NCBI RefSeq assembly: GCF_013409305.1
Contig: NZ_JACBZJ010000001.1
Coordinates: 930,001 to 994,000 of the forward strand
From: Cellulomonas soli
Lineage (GTDB): Bacteria; Actinomycetota; Actinomycetes; Actinomycetales; Cellulomonadaceae
Direction of reading: 5' to 3'
DNA length: 64,000 bases
Shown here: positions 41,927 through 50,845 of the stretch, one piece after another
Layout: each line of letters starts with the position of its first letter
Position numbering within the stretch: the first letter of the stretch is position 1
Notes under the pieces: model-generated
Seen by the model: only the letters and a program-made list of their open reading frames with translations
The model's database searches: none
Told to the model about the DNA's origin: nothing
Program-made: the position numbers and the translations under genes

Positions 41927-41932
41927 TAGGCT
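41927..41932 (+). promoter_or_regulatory. Candidate -10 (TAGGCT) for the HAD hydrolase gene
   Basis: TAGGCT lies 48 bases upstream of the ATG at 41981 in the divergent region between the Tad operon and the HAD gene. No strong -35 is evident. Confidence 0.4.
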
Positions 41933-41980
41933 CGGGGCGAACCCGCAGATGAGACGCCCGGACACCCCCACGGAGCCCGC

Positions 41981-42796
41981 ATGACACCGTCCCCGACGCC
42001 TGCCACGCCGCGCGTGGTGCTGCGCACGGCGGCGTTCTTCGACCTGGACAAGACGATCATCGCGACCTCGTCGGCGAGCGCGTTCTCCCGGCCGTTCCTG
42101 GCCGGCGGGCTGCTGACCAAGCGGTCCGTGCTGCGCACCGGCTTCGCGCACCTGCAGTACCTGCTCGGTGGCGCCGACGCCGACCAGACCGAGCGGCTGC
42201 GCGTGCAGCTGTCCCGCATGGTCACGGGGTGGGACGTCGCGCAGGTGCGGCAGATCGTCGCGCGCACGCTGCACGAGTCCATCGACCCGACCGTGTACGC
42301 AGAGGCCGTAGCCCTCATCGAGGAGCACCACGAGGCCGGGCACGACGTCGTCATCGTGTCGGCGTCGGGGTCCGAGATCGTCGAACCGATCGCCGCCCTG
42401 CTGGGCGCGGACCACGTCGTCTCGACCCGGATGGGCGTCGCCGAGGGCCGGTACACCGGTGAGATCGACTTCTACGCGTACGGCGAGAACAAGGCACAGG
42501 CCATCCGCGACCTGGCCGCGCAGCAGGGGTACGACCTGCCCGCGAGCTACGCCTACTCGGACTCGATCACGGACGCGCCCATGCTCGGCACGGTCGGGCA
42601 CGCCTTCGCGGTGAATCCCGACCGGGCGCTGCGCAGGCTCGCCGCCGAGGAGGGGTGGGGGGTCCTGACGTTCCAGCGGCCCGTGCGGCTGCTCGGCCTG
42701 CGTCGCCCGTCGGGGCGGACGGTGGCGTTCGTGGCCGGTGCGGCGGCCGTCGTCGCGGTGGTCGTCGTCTGGCGGGCGGCCACCCGCCGCCGCTGA
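41981..42796 (+). CDS. HAD-IB family hydrolase (SerB-like), Rv3661-like
   Basis: A 271-aa haloacid dehalogenase phosphatase of subfamily IB. Motif I is AAFFDLDKTIIATSSA with the nucleophile Asp21 and Asp23. Motif II is VVIVSASGSEIVEPIAA, followed by the conserved GAD-VVSTRMGVAEGRYTGEI region. Motif III/IV is ASYAYSDSITDAPMLGTVGHAFAVNPD. A C-terminal hydrophobic helix (TVAFVAGAAAVVAVVVVWRAA) ends in basic residues, so the protein is probably membrane-tethered with its domain in the cytoplasm. M. tuberculosis has a related gene, Rv3661, next to ssd in the same divergent arrangement. The substrate is unknown; lysophospholipid, serine phosphate or CDP-related phosphates are possible. Confidence 0.92.
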   Translation: MTPSPTPATPRVVLRTAAFFDLDKTIIATSSASAFSRPFLAGGLLTKRSVLRTGFAHLQYLLGGADADQTERLRVQLSRMVTGWDVAQVRQIVARTLHESIDPTVYAEAVALIEEHHEAGHDVVIVSASGSEIVEPIAALLGADHVVSTRMGVAEGRYTGEIDFYAYGENKAQAIRDLAAQQGYDLPASYAYSDSITDAPMLGTVGHAFAVNPDRALRRLAAEEGWGVLTFQRPVRLLGLRRPSGRTVAFVAGAAAVVAVVVVWRAATRRR

Positions 42797-43110
42797 GGGC
42801 GACTCGCCCGTCGCTCGAGGACCCGAACCACCCCGCACGACCCTCGCACACGGACGACGGCGCCCCGGGGGACGCCGTCGCCGAACGGATGACCGCGAGG
42901 GTGATCAAGCGTGCTCTGATCGGGTCGCTACGGGTCCAGCCCGGTCGACCTGCCCCTAGGGGGGCTCTCCTGCCCGTGGGTGCCCTCGGGTCATGCAGTT
43001 GTGAGCCTTTGCTACACCGGGCGGCACCGCGTGGGAAGTGCGCGGCGCACCCGCGCAGGTCGCGCACCGGGGGCGCCCGCATCGCGGATGCCCGGTCCGG
43101 CATGCGGACG
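42797..43110. other. Intergenic region without recognised gene
   Basis: This 314-base gap lies between the HAD hydrolase and the Fic-domain gene. It holds one clear hairpin (42855-42880). I see no credible coding sequence, tRNA or RNA gene; open frames here have no Shine-Dalgarno and look like GC-driven shadows. Confidence 0.6.
42855..42880 (+). terminator. Hairpin downstream of the HAD hydrolase gene
   Basis: A perfect 8-base stem CGACGGCG/CGCCGTCG encloses a 10-base loop containing CCCCGGGG. It begins 59 bases past the stop. No U-tract follows. Confidence 0.5.
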
Positions 43111-44061
43111 TCAGACGAGACGACCCGCGAGCACCGCGTCCGCGACCGACCGAGCCTCGTCGGCTCCCTGCACGACGGCCCGGGCGCACGCGACGACCCA
43201 GGCGGCGACCCCGTCCGGGGTTCCCGTGCCGAACTGCGCCGCGGCCCCCAGGTACAGGTTCGGCTGCCGCGCCCAGACGGCCTCGGGCACGACCGAACCG
43301 GTCGGGTCCAGGCCGCGCGCGGTCACCATGAGCCGGGCGACCGCACGCGCCACGACCCCGTTCCCGGCGACGAACGGTCGTAGCGCGAGCAGCTCGCCGT
43401 GCACGACCGCCGCCACGACGAGCGCCGGCGCGGACGTCGCGGCCACGGTCCGGGCGAGCAGGTCGAGGCGTGCGGCGACCTGCTCCCCGTCCGGCGCCGG
43501 GCCGAGGCCGCGCAGGTCGGCGGGCTCGACGCCGGCGGGACGCGTCCGCCCGACCAGGTCGTTCTCGACACGGCCGCCCGCCGCGGCGGCGTGCAGGCGC
43601 GACAGCATCTGCGCGAGCGGCGGCAGGACCGTGCGGTCCCGACCGACGAGCGCCGGCATGAGTCGTTCGGCGCCCGCGCCCGCCCGCAGCGCACCGAGCA
43701 CGACGGTCCCGACGGCGTCCGTGCGCGCCCCGTCCGTGCGCACCGCGTCCGGACGAACCTCGTCCGTACGAGAACCAGCCCGCGCGAAGCCTCCGGCCGC
43801 GCCGAGCCCCGGCAGCGTCCCGACCGCGAGCGCCCGCACGGCCTCGACGGGCAGCCGTGCCCCGTCAAGCGCGGCCGAGGCCTGGGCCGAACGCACGGTC
43901 GCCTCGGCCCGCACCTCGCGCCAGCGACGCCGGTACGCCTCGTGCCAGCGCAGCTCCTCGCACGCCTGCCGGGCCAGGCCGACCGCCTCGGCGACCCCCG
44001 GCAGGGCTGCGACCGCCGCGAGCGGGTCGGGTGCCGGTGGGGTCGGCTGCACGTCGTTCAC
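43111..44061 (-). CDS. Fic-domain protein with degenerate active site
   Basis: A 316-aa Fic/DOC-fold protein, similar in type to M. tuberculosis Rv3641c. The inhibitory-helix-like segment is SAQASAALDGARLPVEAV, where the usual (S/T)xxxE(G/N) has Asp for Glu. The catalytic-loop region reads HGELLALRPFVAGNGVVARA. Canonical Fic enzymes have HPFxxGNGRxxR: here the catalytic His is Arg, and the Arg after GNG is Val, while the PF, GNG and final Arg are retained. AMP-transfer in the classic manner is therefore doubtful. A middle insert contains a repeated RTD/DAV segment (RTDEVRPDAVRTDGARTDAV). It starts with GTG at 44061 after GGGTGG and is divergent from the malic enzyme. Confidence 0.8.
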   Translation of the reverse strand: MNDVQPTPPAPDPLAAVAALPGVAEAVGLARQACEELRWHEAYRRRWREVRAEATVRSAQASAALDGARLPVEAVRALAVGTLPGLGAAGGFARAGSRTDEVRPDAVRTDGARTDAVGTVVLGALRAGAGAERLMPALVGRDRTVLPPLAQMLSRLHAAAAGGRVENDLVGRTRPAGVEPADLRGLGPAPDGEQVAARLDLLARTVAATSAPALVVAAVVHGELLALRPFVAGNGVVARAVARLMVTARGLDPTGSVVPEAVWARQPNLYLGAAAQFGTGTPDGVAAWVVACARAVVQGADEARSVADAVLAGRLV

Positions 44062-44120
44062 CGGCCCACCCTAGGCAGGCCGCCGTGGCCGTCGAGACGC
44101 CCGCCGCGCCGGGTGCCACG

Positions 44121-45548
44121 ATGAGCCGCATGGCTCCCGCCCCCTCCGTGTCGTCGTCCATCACCGCGCGCCTGGAGGTGCAGGCCCGGCCCACCGCGGT
44201 CAGCGAGCTGACCACCGCGATCGAGGCGGCCGGCGGCATCGTCTCGGCTCTCGACGTCACGCACTCGGGGCACGAGCGGATGACCGTGGACGTCACGTGC
44301 GCGACGCGCGGCGAGGAGCACGCGGCGCAGATCGTCGACGCCCTGCGCGACCTGGCCGGGGTGCGCGTCGAGCGCGTGTCGGACCGCACGTTCCTCATGC
44401 ACCTGGGCGGCAAGCTGTCGATCGAGTCGAAGGTGCCGCTGCGCAATCGCGACGACCTGTCGATGGCCTACACGCCCGGTGTCGCCCGGATCTGCGAGGC
44501 GATCGCGGCGCACCCGGAGGACGCCCGCCGCCTGACGATCAAGCGCAACACGATCGCGGTGGTCACCGACGGCACGGCCGTGCTGGGCCTGGGCGACATC
44601 GGCCCGCTCGCGGCGCTGCCGGTCATGGAGGGCAAGGCGGTGCTCTTCAAGCGGTTCGCGGGCATCGACGCGTTCCCGATCGCGCTGGACACCACCGACG
44701 TGGACCAGATCGTCGAGACGGTGTGCGCGATCGCGCCGGTGTTCGCCGGCATCAACCTGGAGGACATCTCGGCCCCGCGTTGCTTCGAGGTCGAGCGGCG
44801 CCTGCGTGAGCGTCTGGACATCCCCGTGTTCCACGACGACCAGCACGGCACGGCGATCGTCGTGGTCGCGGCGCTGACGAACGCGCTCAAGGTCGTGGGC
44901 AAGGACCTGGGCGCCGTGCGGATCGTGCTCTCCGGGGCGGGTGCGGCCGGGACCGCGGTGCTGCGCCTGCTGCTCGCCGCCGGGGCGGTGGACGTCGTCG
45001 TGGGCGACATCGAGGGCGTCGTGCACGTCGACCGACCCGGGCTGGCGCCGTCGTTGCGGTGGACGGCCGAGCACACCAACCCGCGCGGTGTCACCGGGAC
45101 GATCCCGCAGGCGCTGGTCGGCGCGGACGTGTTCATCGGCGTGAGCGCCCCCGACGTCATCACCGGCGACGACGTGGCCACCATGGGCCCGGACTCGATC
45201 GTGTTCGCCCTGGCGAACCCCCGCCCGGAGGTCGATCCGGACGACGCGGCCGTGCACGCAGCGGTCGTCGGCACCGGCCGGTCGGACTTCGCCAACCAGA
45301 TCAACAACGTGTTGGCGTTCCCCGGGGTGTTCCGCGGTCTGCTCGACGCGCAGTCGCACCGCATCACCGACACCATGCTGCTGGCCGCCGCGTACGCCCT
45401 GGCCTCGGTGGTCACCGACGACGAGCTGAACCCGACCTACATCGTGCCCAGCGTGTTCAACCCCGAGGTGACGACCGTGGTGGCCGCCGCGGTCGCCCGT
45501 GCCGCGCACGAGAGCAACGGCACCCGGCCCGCCGACGACGACGCCTGA
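44121..45548 (+). CDS. NAD(P)-dependent malic enzyme with N-terminal ACT-like domain
   Basis: Oxidatively decarboxylates malate to pyruvate (475 aa). Residues about 12-90 form an ACT-like regulatory domain (LEVQARPTAVSELTTAIEAAGG onward). The catalytic part follows: ESKVPLRNRDDLSMAYTPGVA with the active Tyr, Lys in GKAVLFKRFAGIDAFP, and metal-binding acidic segments GINLEDISAPRCFEVE and VFHDDQHGTAI. The NAD(P) site is VLSGAGAAGTAVLRLL. The start could be ATG 44121 or 44130; 44121 is used. Cofactor preference is not clear from sequence. The phosphotransacetylase domain of longer malic enzymes is absent. Confidence 0.92.
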   Translation: MSRMAPAPSVSSSITARLEVQARPTAVSELTTAIEAAGGIVSALDVTHSGHERMTVDVTCATRGEEHAAQIVDALRDLAGVRVERVSDRTFLMHLGGKLSIESKVPLRNRDDLSMAYTPGVARICEAIAAHPEDARRLTIKRNTIAVVTDGTAVLGLGDIGPLAALPVMEGKAVLFKRFAGIDAFPIALDTTDVDQIVETVCAIAPVFAGINLEDISAPRCFEVERRLRERLDIPVFHDDQHGTAIVVVAALTNALKVVGKDLGAVRIVLSGAGAAGTAVLRLLLAAGAVDVVVGDIEGVVHVDRPGLAPSLRWTAEHTNPRGVTGTIPQALVGADVFIGVSAPDVITGDDVATMGPDSIVFALANPRPEVDPDDAAVHAAVVGTGRSDFANQINNVLAFPGVFRGLLDAQSHRITDTMLLAAAYALASVVTDDELNPTYIVPSVFNPEVTTVVAAAVARAAHESNGTRPADDDA

Positions 45549-45594
45549 GCGTCGCGCGGACGGGCCGTGGCACCGGTGCGCGTGAGGCCGGAGG

Positions 45595-46716
45595 TCAGCG
45601 CCAGGCGCCGCGCACGTGCTGCGGCTGCCACCCCGTGACGTCCTGCACGCCCGGGTCCGAGCTGCCGACCTCGAGCGGCAGCGCCTCGGTGGGCACGCCG
45701 AGCTCGTGCGCGGCGCGCAGCGGCCAGAACGGGTCGCGCAGCGCGGCCCGACCGAGGAGCACGACGTCGGCCGCACCGTCGACGAGCGTCTGCTCGGCCT
45801 GGCGGGCGTCCGTGATCAGGCCGACCGCGCCGACGGGCAGGCCCGAGGTCTCCCTGACGGCCCGGGCCGCGGGCACCTGGTAGCCGGGCCCGACGGGGAT
45901 CTGCGCAGGGGCGTTGCCGCCCGAGGAGACGTCGACCAGGTCGACGCCGTGCCCGGCGAGCTCCTTGGCCACCTGCCCGACCTCCTCGACGCTGAGCCCG
46001 CCGTCGGTCCAGTCGGTCGCCGAGAATCGCACGAGCAGCGCGAGCTCGTCGGGCCAGACGGCGCGGACCGCGTCGACCGTCTCGACGAGCAGGCGGGCCC
46101 GGTTCTCCAGCGAGCCGCCGTACTCGTCCTCGCGGTGGTTGGACAGCGGCGAGAGGAACTGGTGCAGCAGGTAGCCGTGCGCGGCGTGCACCTCGACGAC
46201 GTCGAAGCCCGCGGCCAGTGCCCGACGGGCCGCGTCGGCGAACAGGCCCGGGATCGCGGCGACGCCCGCCTCGTCGAGCGCAGCGGGGGCGTCCAGGCCG
46301 GGGAAGGCGAGGGCCGACGGCGCGACCGTGGTCCACCCGCCCTCGTCGAGCGGGACCGTGCCGTGACCGGCGGCACCGAACGGCGGGTACGTCGAGGCCT
46401 TGCGGCCCGCGTGCGCGAGCTGCACGCCGATCTTCGTGCCGCGGGCGTGCACGAAGTCGGTGATCCGACGCCAGGGCGCGATGTGCGCGTCGTCCCACAG
46501 GCCCACGTCGCGCGGGCTGATCCGACCCTCGGGCGCGACCGCCGCGGCCTCGCTGAGCAGCAGCCCGTAGCCGCCGGAGGCCAGCGAGCCCAGGTGCACG
46601 AGGTGCCAGTCGTCCGGGAACCCGTCGGTGGCCGAGTACTGGCACATCGGGGCGAGCCAGGCGCGGTTGGCGAACGTGGTGCCGCGCAGGGTGAGCGGGG
46701 AGAACAGGTGCGTCAT
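45595..46716 (-). CDS. NADH:flavin oxidoreductase / old yellow enzyme (YqjM-like)
   Basis: FMN-dependent ene-reductase of 373 aa. Typical segments are LFSPLTLRGTTFANRAWLAP followed by MCQYSATDG, QLAHAGRKAS, the active pair in VHAAHGYLLHQFLSPLSNHR followed by DEYGGSLENRARLLVE, and late FMN-phosphate segments VGLITDARQAE and VLLGRAALRDPFWPLRAA. The Cys in PMCQYSA is the redox-tuning residue of YqjM-type enzymes. It starts with ATG 46714-46716, divergent from the formate/nitrite-family channel. It reduces activated alkenes or quinones; the natural substrate is unknown. Confidence 0.94.
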   Translation of the reverse strand: MTHLFSPLTLRGTTFANRAWLAPMCQYSATDGFPDDWHLVHLGSLASGGYGLLLSEAAAVAPEGRISPRDVGLWDDAHIAPWRRITDFVHARGTKIGVQLAHAGRKASTYPPFGAAGHGTVPLDEGGWTTVAPSALAFPGLDAPAALDEAGVAAIPGLFADAARRALAAGFDVVEVHAAHGYLLHQFLSPLSNHREDEYGGSLENRARLLVETVDAVRAVWPDELALLVRFSATDWTDGGLSVEEVGQVAKELAGHGVDLVDVSSGGNAPAQIPVGPGYQVPAARAVRETSGLPVGAVGLITDARQAEQTLVDGAADVVLLGRAALRDPFWPLRAAHELGVPTEALPLEVGSSDPGVQDVTGWQPQHVRGAWR

Positions 46717-46827
46717 GTCAGCGGGCAACCGCGCGCCGCGTCGGTTGATTCCGCACGCCCGAACGGCCGTGAGAAACCCGGCCCAACGTCCCACGGGCAG
46801 CGCCGAGGGGTGCGTCACCCTGGACAG

Positions 46828-47706
46828 GTGCTGAGCATCCCCGAGGCCGTCGACCACCAGGCGCACACCGCCGTCGACAAGGTCGACCTGGCCCGCGACC
46901 CCGGACTGTTCCTCGTCCGCACCATGCTGGCCGGTGCCTACATCGGCATCGGCGTGATCATCATGGTCACCGCGGGCGGCCCGCTGAAGATGGCCGGATC
47001 GCCGTGGGCGCCGCTCGTGCAGGGCCTCGTGTTCGGCGTCGCGCTGACGATCGTGGTCGTCGCCGGAGCCGAGCTGGCGACCTCCTCGATGATGTACCTC
47101 ACGCAGGGTGCGCTGCGCCGCACGATCACCTGGGGCCGTGCCGGCGTCGTGCTGCTGGCCACCATGGTCGGCAACCTGATCGGCGCGATGATCTTCGCGG
47201 CCCTCGTGCACTTCTCCGGGGTCACCGCCCCCGGCACGGACCCGGGTGACGCGATCGCCTGGATGATCGAGCACAAGGCCGCGGAGACGAACGCGCAGCT
47301 GTTCTTCCGCGGCGTCCTGTGCAACCTCATGGTGTGCCTGGCGATCTGGTGCTCCAACCGGCTGCGCAGCGAGGGGGCGCGGATCGCCGCGATCTTCGCG
47401 TGCGTCATGGTCTTCATCACCTCCGGCTTCGAGCACGTCGTGGCGAACATGACGACGTTCTCGCTCGGTCTGTACGGCGACCTGCCCGGTGCGACCGTCG
47501 GAGAGATGGCCCGCAACATCGCGCTCGTCGGTCTGGGCAACCTGGTCGGTGGCGGGCTGCTCGTCGGCGCCGCGTACGCCTACCGGGGTCGTTCGGGTGC
47601 CGTGGTCGCTGCCGCTGCCGCCGCATCGGCCCACGAGGACGCCGCCGCCACGGTCACGACGGCGGACGAGGACGCTCACCCGGCGCTGGAGCCCGTCGCG
47701 CAATAG
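46828..47706 (+). CDS. Formate/nitrite transporter family channel
   Basis: A 292-aa membrane protein with about six helices, such as FLVRTMLAGAYIGIGVIIMVTAG, WAPLVQGLVFGVALTIVVVAGAEL, WGRAGVVLLATMVGNLIGAMIFA and RIAAIFACVMVFITSGFEHVVAN. The segment FRGVLCNLMVCLAIW and FEHVVANM are conserved in the FocA/NirC/HSC family. Helices carry the family's Gly pattern. Start codon is uncertain: GTG 46828 or, in frame, GTG 46810. Formate is made by pyruvate formate-lyase and used by NrdD, so formate transport would fit the anaerobic reductase in this window, though nitrite or hydrosulfide cannot be excluded. Confidence 0.88.
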   Translation: MLSIPEAVDHQAHTAVDKVDLARDPGLFLVRTMLAGAYIGIGVIIMVTAGGPLKMAGSPWAPLVQGLVFGVALTIVVVAGAELATSSMMYLTQGALRRTITWGRAGVVLLATMVGNLIGAMIFAALVHFSGVTAPGTDPGDAIAWMIEHKAAETNAQLFFRGVLCNLMVCLAIWCSNRLRSEGARIAAIFACVMVFITSGFEHVVANMTTFSLGLYGDLPGATVGEMARNIALVGLGNLVGGGLLVGAAYAYRGRSGAVVAAAAAASAHEDAAATVTTADEDAHPALEPVAQ

Positions 47707-47761
47707 CGTGGATCGGGACGGTGACGTGGGACGACGTCACCGCGGGACCCGAGGAGCACGC

Positions 47762-48598
47762 ATGAGCACCTCCGACGCACCGCCGCCCACCCCGAGCACG
47801 CCGAGCACCCCCGTGCGCAGCGAGGGCGCCCCGCCCGACGCCTCCCCTGCCGACAGCTCCGGCACCTCCCCTTCTCCGGCCGTTCCTCGCCCCGCAGCGC
47901 CGCCCGCTGCATCACCTGACGCGGCGACGCCCGCCCCGAAGGTCCCCGCTCCCCCCACCGGTGCGCACCGGGACCCCGCGTCCCAGGTGCCGGACGCGGA
48001 GCTGTTCCCCGCCCCGAACGCACCCTTCACCACGACGTTCGGCACGCACGTGCTCGGCGCGGTGCTCGGGCTCCTGCTCGCCCCGATCGGCATGGGCGTG
48101 ACCCTCCTCGGGCAGTCCCGGATCCTGGTCGCGCAGGTGGACGGCTGGACGGCCTCGGCCGACCTGGCCGGGATCGTGCTGGTGACGATCGGCCTGCTGC
48201 TGCTGGGCACGGTGCTGGTGCTCGCGCTGTGGACCCCCGCCCTGCCGACGGCCGGCGGGCTGCTCCTGACGGTCGCCGGCGGGGTGTACCTGTACGCGCC
48301 GTGGTTCGCCCGCGAACGGACTCTCGTGGTGCTGCCGTCGGAGCACTGGCACGTCACGCTCACCCAGGTGACCGTGGCCGGGACGTCGGGCACGGTGCTG
48401 GTGACCGGCTTCCTGCTGCTGGTGGCGGGGCTCGTGGCGATCGCGGCACGTCGCCAGGGGATCCACCTGGGGGTCTTCCGGGAGCGGCACCACCCGGGCC
48501 GCGCGACGCTGCCGCCGCCCCGGTCGCCGAGGCCGCCGACGACGCCGCCCACGACCGCGACGACGCCGCCCACGACGACGACCCCGCCCGCCGGCTGA
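47762..48598 (+). CDS. Four-helix membrane protein with Pro-rich termini, unknown function
   Basis: A 278-aa protein I do not recognise. Residues 1-90 are rich in Pro, Ala, Ser and Thr and probably disordered. Four hydrophobic segments follow: HVLGAVLGLLLAPIGMGVTLL, ADLAGIVLVTIGLLLLGTVLVLALW, LPTAGGLLLTVAGGVYLYAPW and TVLVTGFLLLVAGLVAIAARR. The C-terminus is again Pro/Thr-rich (TTPPTTATTPPTTTTPPAG). The ATG at 47762 follows GAGGAGC. It lies 55 bases after the formate/nitrite-family gene and may be cotranscribed. A hairpin at 48611-48649 could end the transcript. Confidence 0.8.
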   Translation: MSTSDAPPPTPSTPSTPVRSEGAPPDASPADSSGTSPSPAVPRPAAPPAASPDAATPAPKVPAPPTGAHRDPASQVPDAELFPAPNAPFTTTFGTHVLGAVLGLLLAPIGMGVTLLGQSRILVAQVDGWTASADLAGIVLVTIGLLLLGTVLVLALWTPALPTAGGLLLTVAGGVYLYAPWFARERTLVVLPSEHWHVTLTQVTVAGTSGTVLVTGFLLLVAGLVAIAARRQGIHLGVFRERHHPGRATLPPPRSPRPPTTPPTTATTPPTTTTPPAG

Positions 48599-48610
48599 GC
48601 CGCGCGCACC

Positions 48611-48649
48611 GGTCCCGACCTGCCGGACCGCAGGTCTAGAGTCGGGACC
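48611..48649 (+). terminator. Nested hairpin between the membrane protein gene and acs
   Basis: An outer 9-base stem GGTCCCGAC/GTCGGGACC (48611-48619 with 48641-48649) competes with an inner stem ACCTGC/GCAGGT (48618-48623 with 48630-48635). It starts 12 bases past the upstream stop. The TAGAGT at 48637-48642 inside it could serve as an acs -10, so a terminator or leader structure are both possible. Confidence 0.45.
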
Positions 48650-48689
48650 TACGTCCTACTCGCATCATCGTCGCTGCGCAGGAGAACCC

Positions 48690-50753
48690 GTGACCCAGAC
48701 CCCCCACGCCACCCCGACCCCGTCGACCGCTGTGCCCCCTGTGCCCCCTGTGCCCCCTGTGCCCGCTGGGCCCGCGGACGGACCCGCGCCGGCCGCGCTG
48801 GACAACCTGTCGACCGAGGACCGGCGCTTCCCGCCGGACCCCGCCATGATCGCGCAGGCCAACGTCGGCTCGGACGTGTACGCCTGGGCGTCGGCGGACC
48901 GGCCGGACTTCTGGGCCGACCAGGCCCGCGAGCTGCTGACCTGGACGCGGCCGTTCACCGAGGTGCTCGACTGGTCCGAGGCGCCGTTCGTCCGGTGGTT
49001 CGCCGACGGGCGGCTCAACGCGGCGTACAACGCGGTCGACCGGCACGTCGAGGCGGGCCACGGCGAGCGGGTGGCCCTGCACTTCGAGGGCGAGCCCGGG
49101 GACACCCGCACCCTGACGTACGCCGACCTGCAGCGCGAGGTGTCGCGGGCTGCGAACGCGATGGCGTCGCTGGGTGTCGGCACGGGCGACCGGGTCGCGA
49201 TCTACCTGCCGATGATCCCCGAGGCCGTCATCACGATGCTGGCCTGCGCGCGGCTCGGCGCACCGCACTCGGTCGTCTTCGGCGGCTTCTCCGCCGAGGC
49301 GCTGCACTCCCGGATCGTCGACGCCGCCGCGACGCTGGTCGTCACCGCGGACGGCGGGTACCGCAAGGGGACTCCGAGCGCGCTGAAGCCCGCGGTCGAC
49401 GAGGCGCTCGCCAAGGGTGCGCCGAGCGTCGAGCACGTGCTGGTGGTGCGACGCACCGGTCAGACCGTCGACTGGACGCCCGGCCGGGACGTCTGGTGGT
49501 CCGACGTGGTCGACGCCGCCTCCGAGCGGCACACCCCGGTCGACGTGGACGCCGAGCACCCGCTGTTCATCCTGTACACCTCCGGCACCACGGGTCGCCC
49601 GAAGGGCATCCTGCACACGACGGGCGGCTACCTGACGCAGGCCGCGTTCACGCACCGGGCGGTCTTCGACCTCAAGCCCGAGACGGACGTCTACTGGTGC
49701 ACGGCCGACATCGGCTGGATCACCGGGCACACCTACGTGGTCTACGGACCGCTGATCAACGGCGCCACGCAGGTCATCTACGAGGGCACGCCCGACACCC
49801 CGCACCGGGGACGCTGGTGGGAGATCGTCCAGAAGTACGGCGTCTCCATCTTGTACACCGCACCTACGGCGATCCGTACGTGCATGAAGTGGGGCGACGA
49901 CATCCCCGCGTCCTTCGACCTGTCGAGCCTGCGCGTGCTCGGTTCCGTGGGTGAGCCCATCAACCCCGAGGCCTGGATGTGGTACCGCCGCACCATCGGC
50001 GGAGACCGGGCCCCGATCGTCGACACGTGGTGGCAGACCGAGACCGGCGCGATCATGATCAGCCCTCTCCCGGGCGTGACCAGCACGAAGCCCGGCTCCG
50101 CCCAGGTCCCGCTGCCCGGCATCGCGGCGGACGTCGTGGACGACGAGGCGAAGTCCGTGCCCGACGGCGCGGGCGGCTACCTGGTCGTGCGCGAGCCGTG
50201 GCCGGCGATGCTGCGCGGCATCTGGGGCGACCGCGAGCGCTACAAGGACACCTACTGGTCACGGTTCCCCGGCCTGTACTTCGCGGGCGACGGCGCGAAG
50301 AAGGACGCCGACGGCGACATCTGGCTGCTCGGCCGGGTCGACGACGTGATGAACGTGTCCGGCCACCGGCTGTCGACCACCGAGATCGAGTCGGCCCTCG
50401 TCTCGCACCCGTCGGTCGCCGAGGCGGCCGTCGTCGGGGCGAGCGACGACATGACCGGGCAGGCCGTCGTGGCCTTCGTCATCCTGCGCGCGGAGGCCGC
50501 CGCACTGGACCGTCCGGCCGAGGAGGTCCAGGAGGAGCTGCGCCGGCACGTCGCCGTCGCGATCGGCCCGATCGCCAAGCCGCGGCAGGTGCTGGTCGTC
50601 CCCGAGCTGCCCAAGACGCGGTCGGGCAAGATCATGCGCCGCCTGCTGCGCGACGTCGCCGAGCACCGCACGGTCGGGGACGCCACGACGCTCGCGGACT
50701 CCTCCGTGATGGACCTCATCGCCGCCGGGCTGTCGGCGCCCCCGGCCGCCTGA
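48690..50753 (+). CDS. acs: Acetyl-CoA synthetase (AMP-forming)
   Basis: Activates acetate to acetyl-CoA through acetyl-AMP (687 aa). After a low-complexity N-terminus ([14 protein letters not shown], from a 9-base tandem repeat) the normal enzyme follows: adenylation motif [38 protein letters not shown], and the hinge/C-terminal [25 protein letters not shown]. The catalytic Lys, known to be regulated by acetylation, is in [10 protein letters not shown]. The GTG at 48690 follows GGAGAA. A 17-base perfect stem terminator follows the gene. M. tuberculosis acs (Rv3667) lies in the same wider neighbourhood as Rv3649-Rv3661. Confidence 0.95.
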   Translation: MTQTPHATPTPSTAVPPVPPVPPVPAGPADGPAPAALDNLSTEDRRFPPDPAMIAQANVGSDVYAWASADRPDFWADQARELLTWTRPFTEVLDWSEAPFVRWFADGRLNAAYNAVDRHVEAGHGERVALHFEGEPGDTRTLTYADLQREVSRAANAMASLGVGTGDRVAIYLPMIPEAVITMLACARLGAPHSVVFGGFSAEALHSRIVDAAATLVVTADGGYRKGTPSALKPAVDEALAKGAPSVEHVLVVRRTGQTVDWTPGRDVWWSDVVDAASERHTPVDVDAEHPLFILYTSGTTGRPKGILHTTGGYLTQAAFTHRAVFDLKPETDVYWCTADIGWITGHTYVVYGPLINGATQVIYEGTPDTPHRGRWWEIVQKYGVSILYTAPTAIRTCMKWGDDIPASFDLSSLRVLGSVGEPINPEAWMWYRRTIGGDRAPIVDTWWQTETGAIMISPLPGVTSTKPGSAQVPLPGIAADVVDDEAKSVPDGAGGYLVVREPWPAMLRGIWGDRERYKDTYWSRFPGLYFAGDGAKKDADGDIWLLGRVDDVMNVSGHRLSTTEIESALVSHPSVAEAAVVGASDDMTGQAVVAFVILRAEAAALDRPAEEVQEELRRHVAVAIGPIAKPRQVLVVPELPKTRSGKIMRRLLRDVAEHRTVGDATTLADSSVMDLIAAGLSAPPAA

Positions 50754-50810
50754 GCACCGCGCCGCGGACGCCTCGGGGCACCTGGACGCACGGCCGGCGT
50801 CCGCGGCGCG
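50754..50810 (+). terminator. Terminator hairpin of acs
   Basis: A perfect 17-base stem (50754-50770 with 50794-50810) begins directly after the acs stop, with a 23-base loop. It separates acs from ilvD. No U-tract. Confidence 0.75.
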
Positions 50811-50845
50811 GTCATCGGCGTCGTCCTGCCCGGCGGAGTGCTGAG

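Noticed and set aside
42567..43383. Several overlapping open frames across the gap between the HAD and Fic genes.
   Set aside because: No Shine-Dalgarno or domain, and Arg/Pro/Gly-rich compositions typical of off-frame translations of GC-rich DNA.
48731..48760. 9-bp tandem repeat in the acs 5' coding region considered as a sign that the true start is downstream.
   Set aside because: The GTG at 48690 has a good GGAGAA Shine-Dalgarno, and no suitable start follows before the conserved enzyme begins. A low-complexity N-terminus is acceptable.
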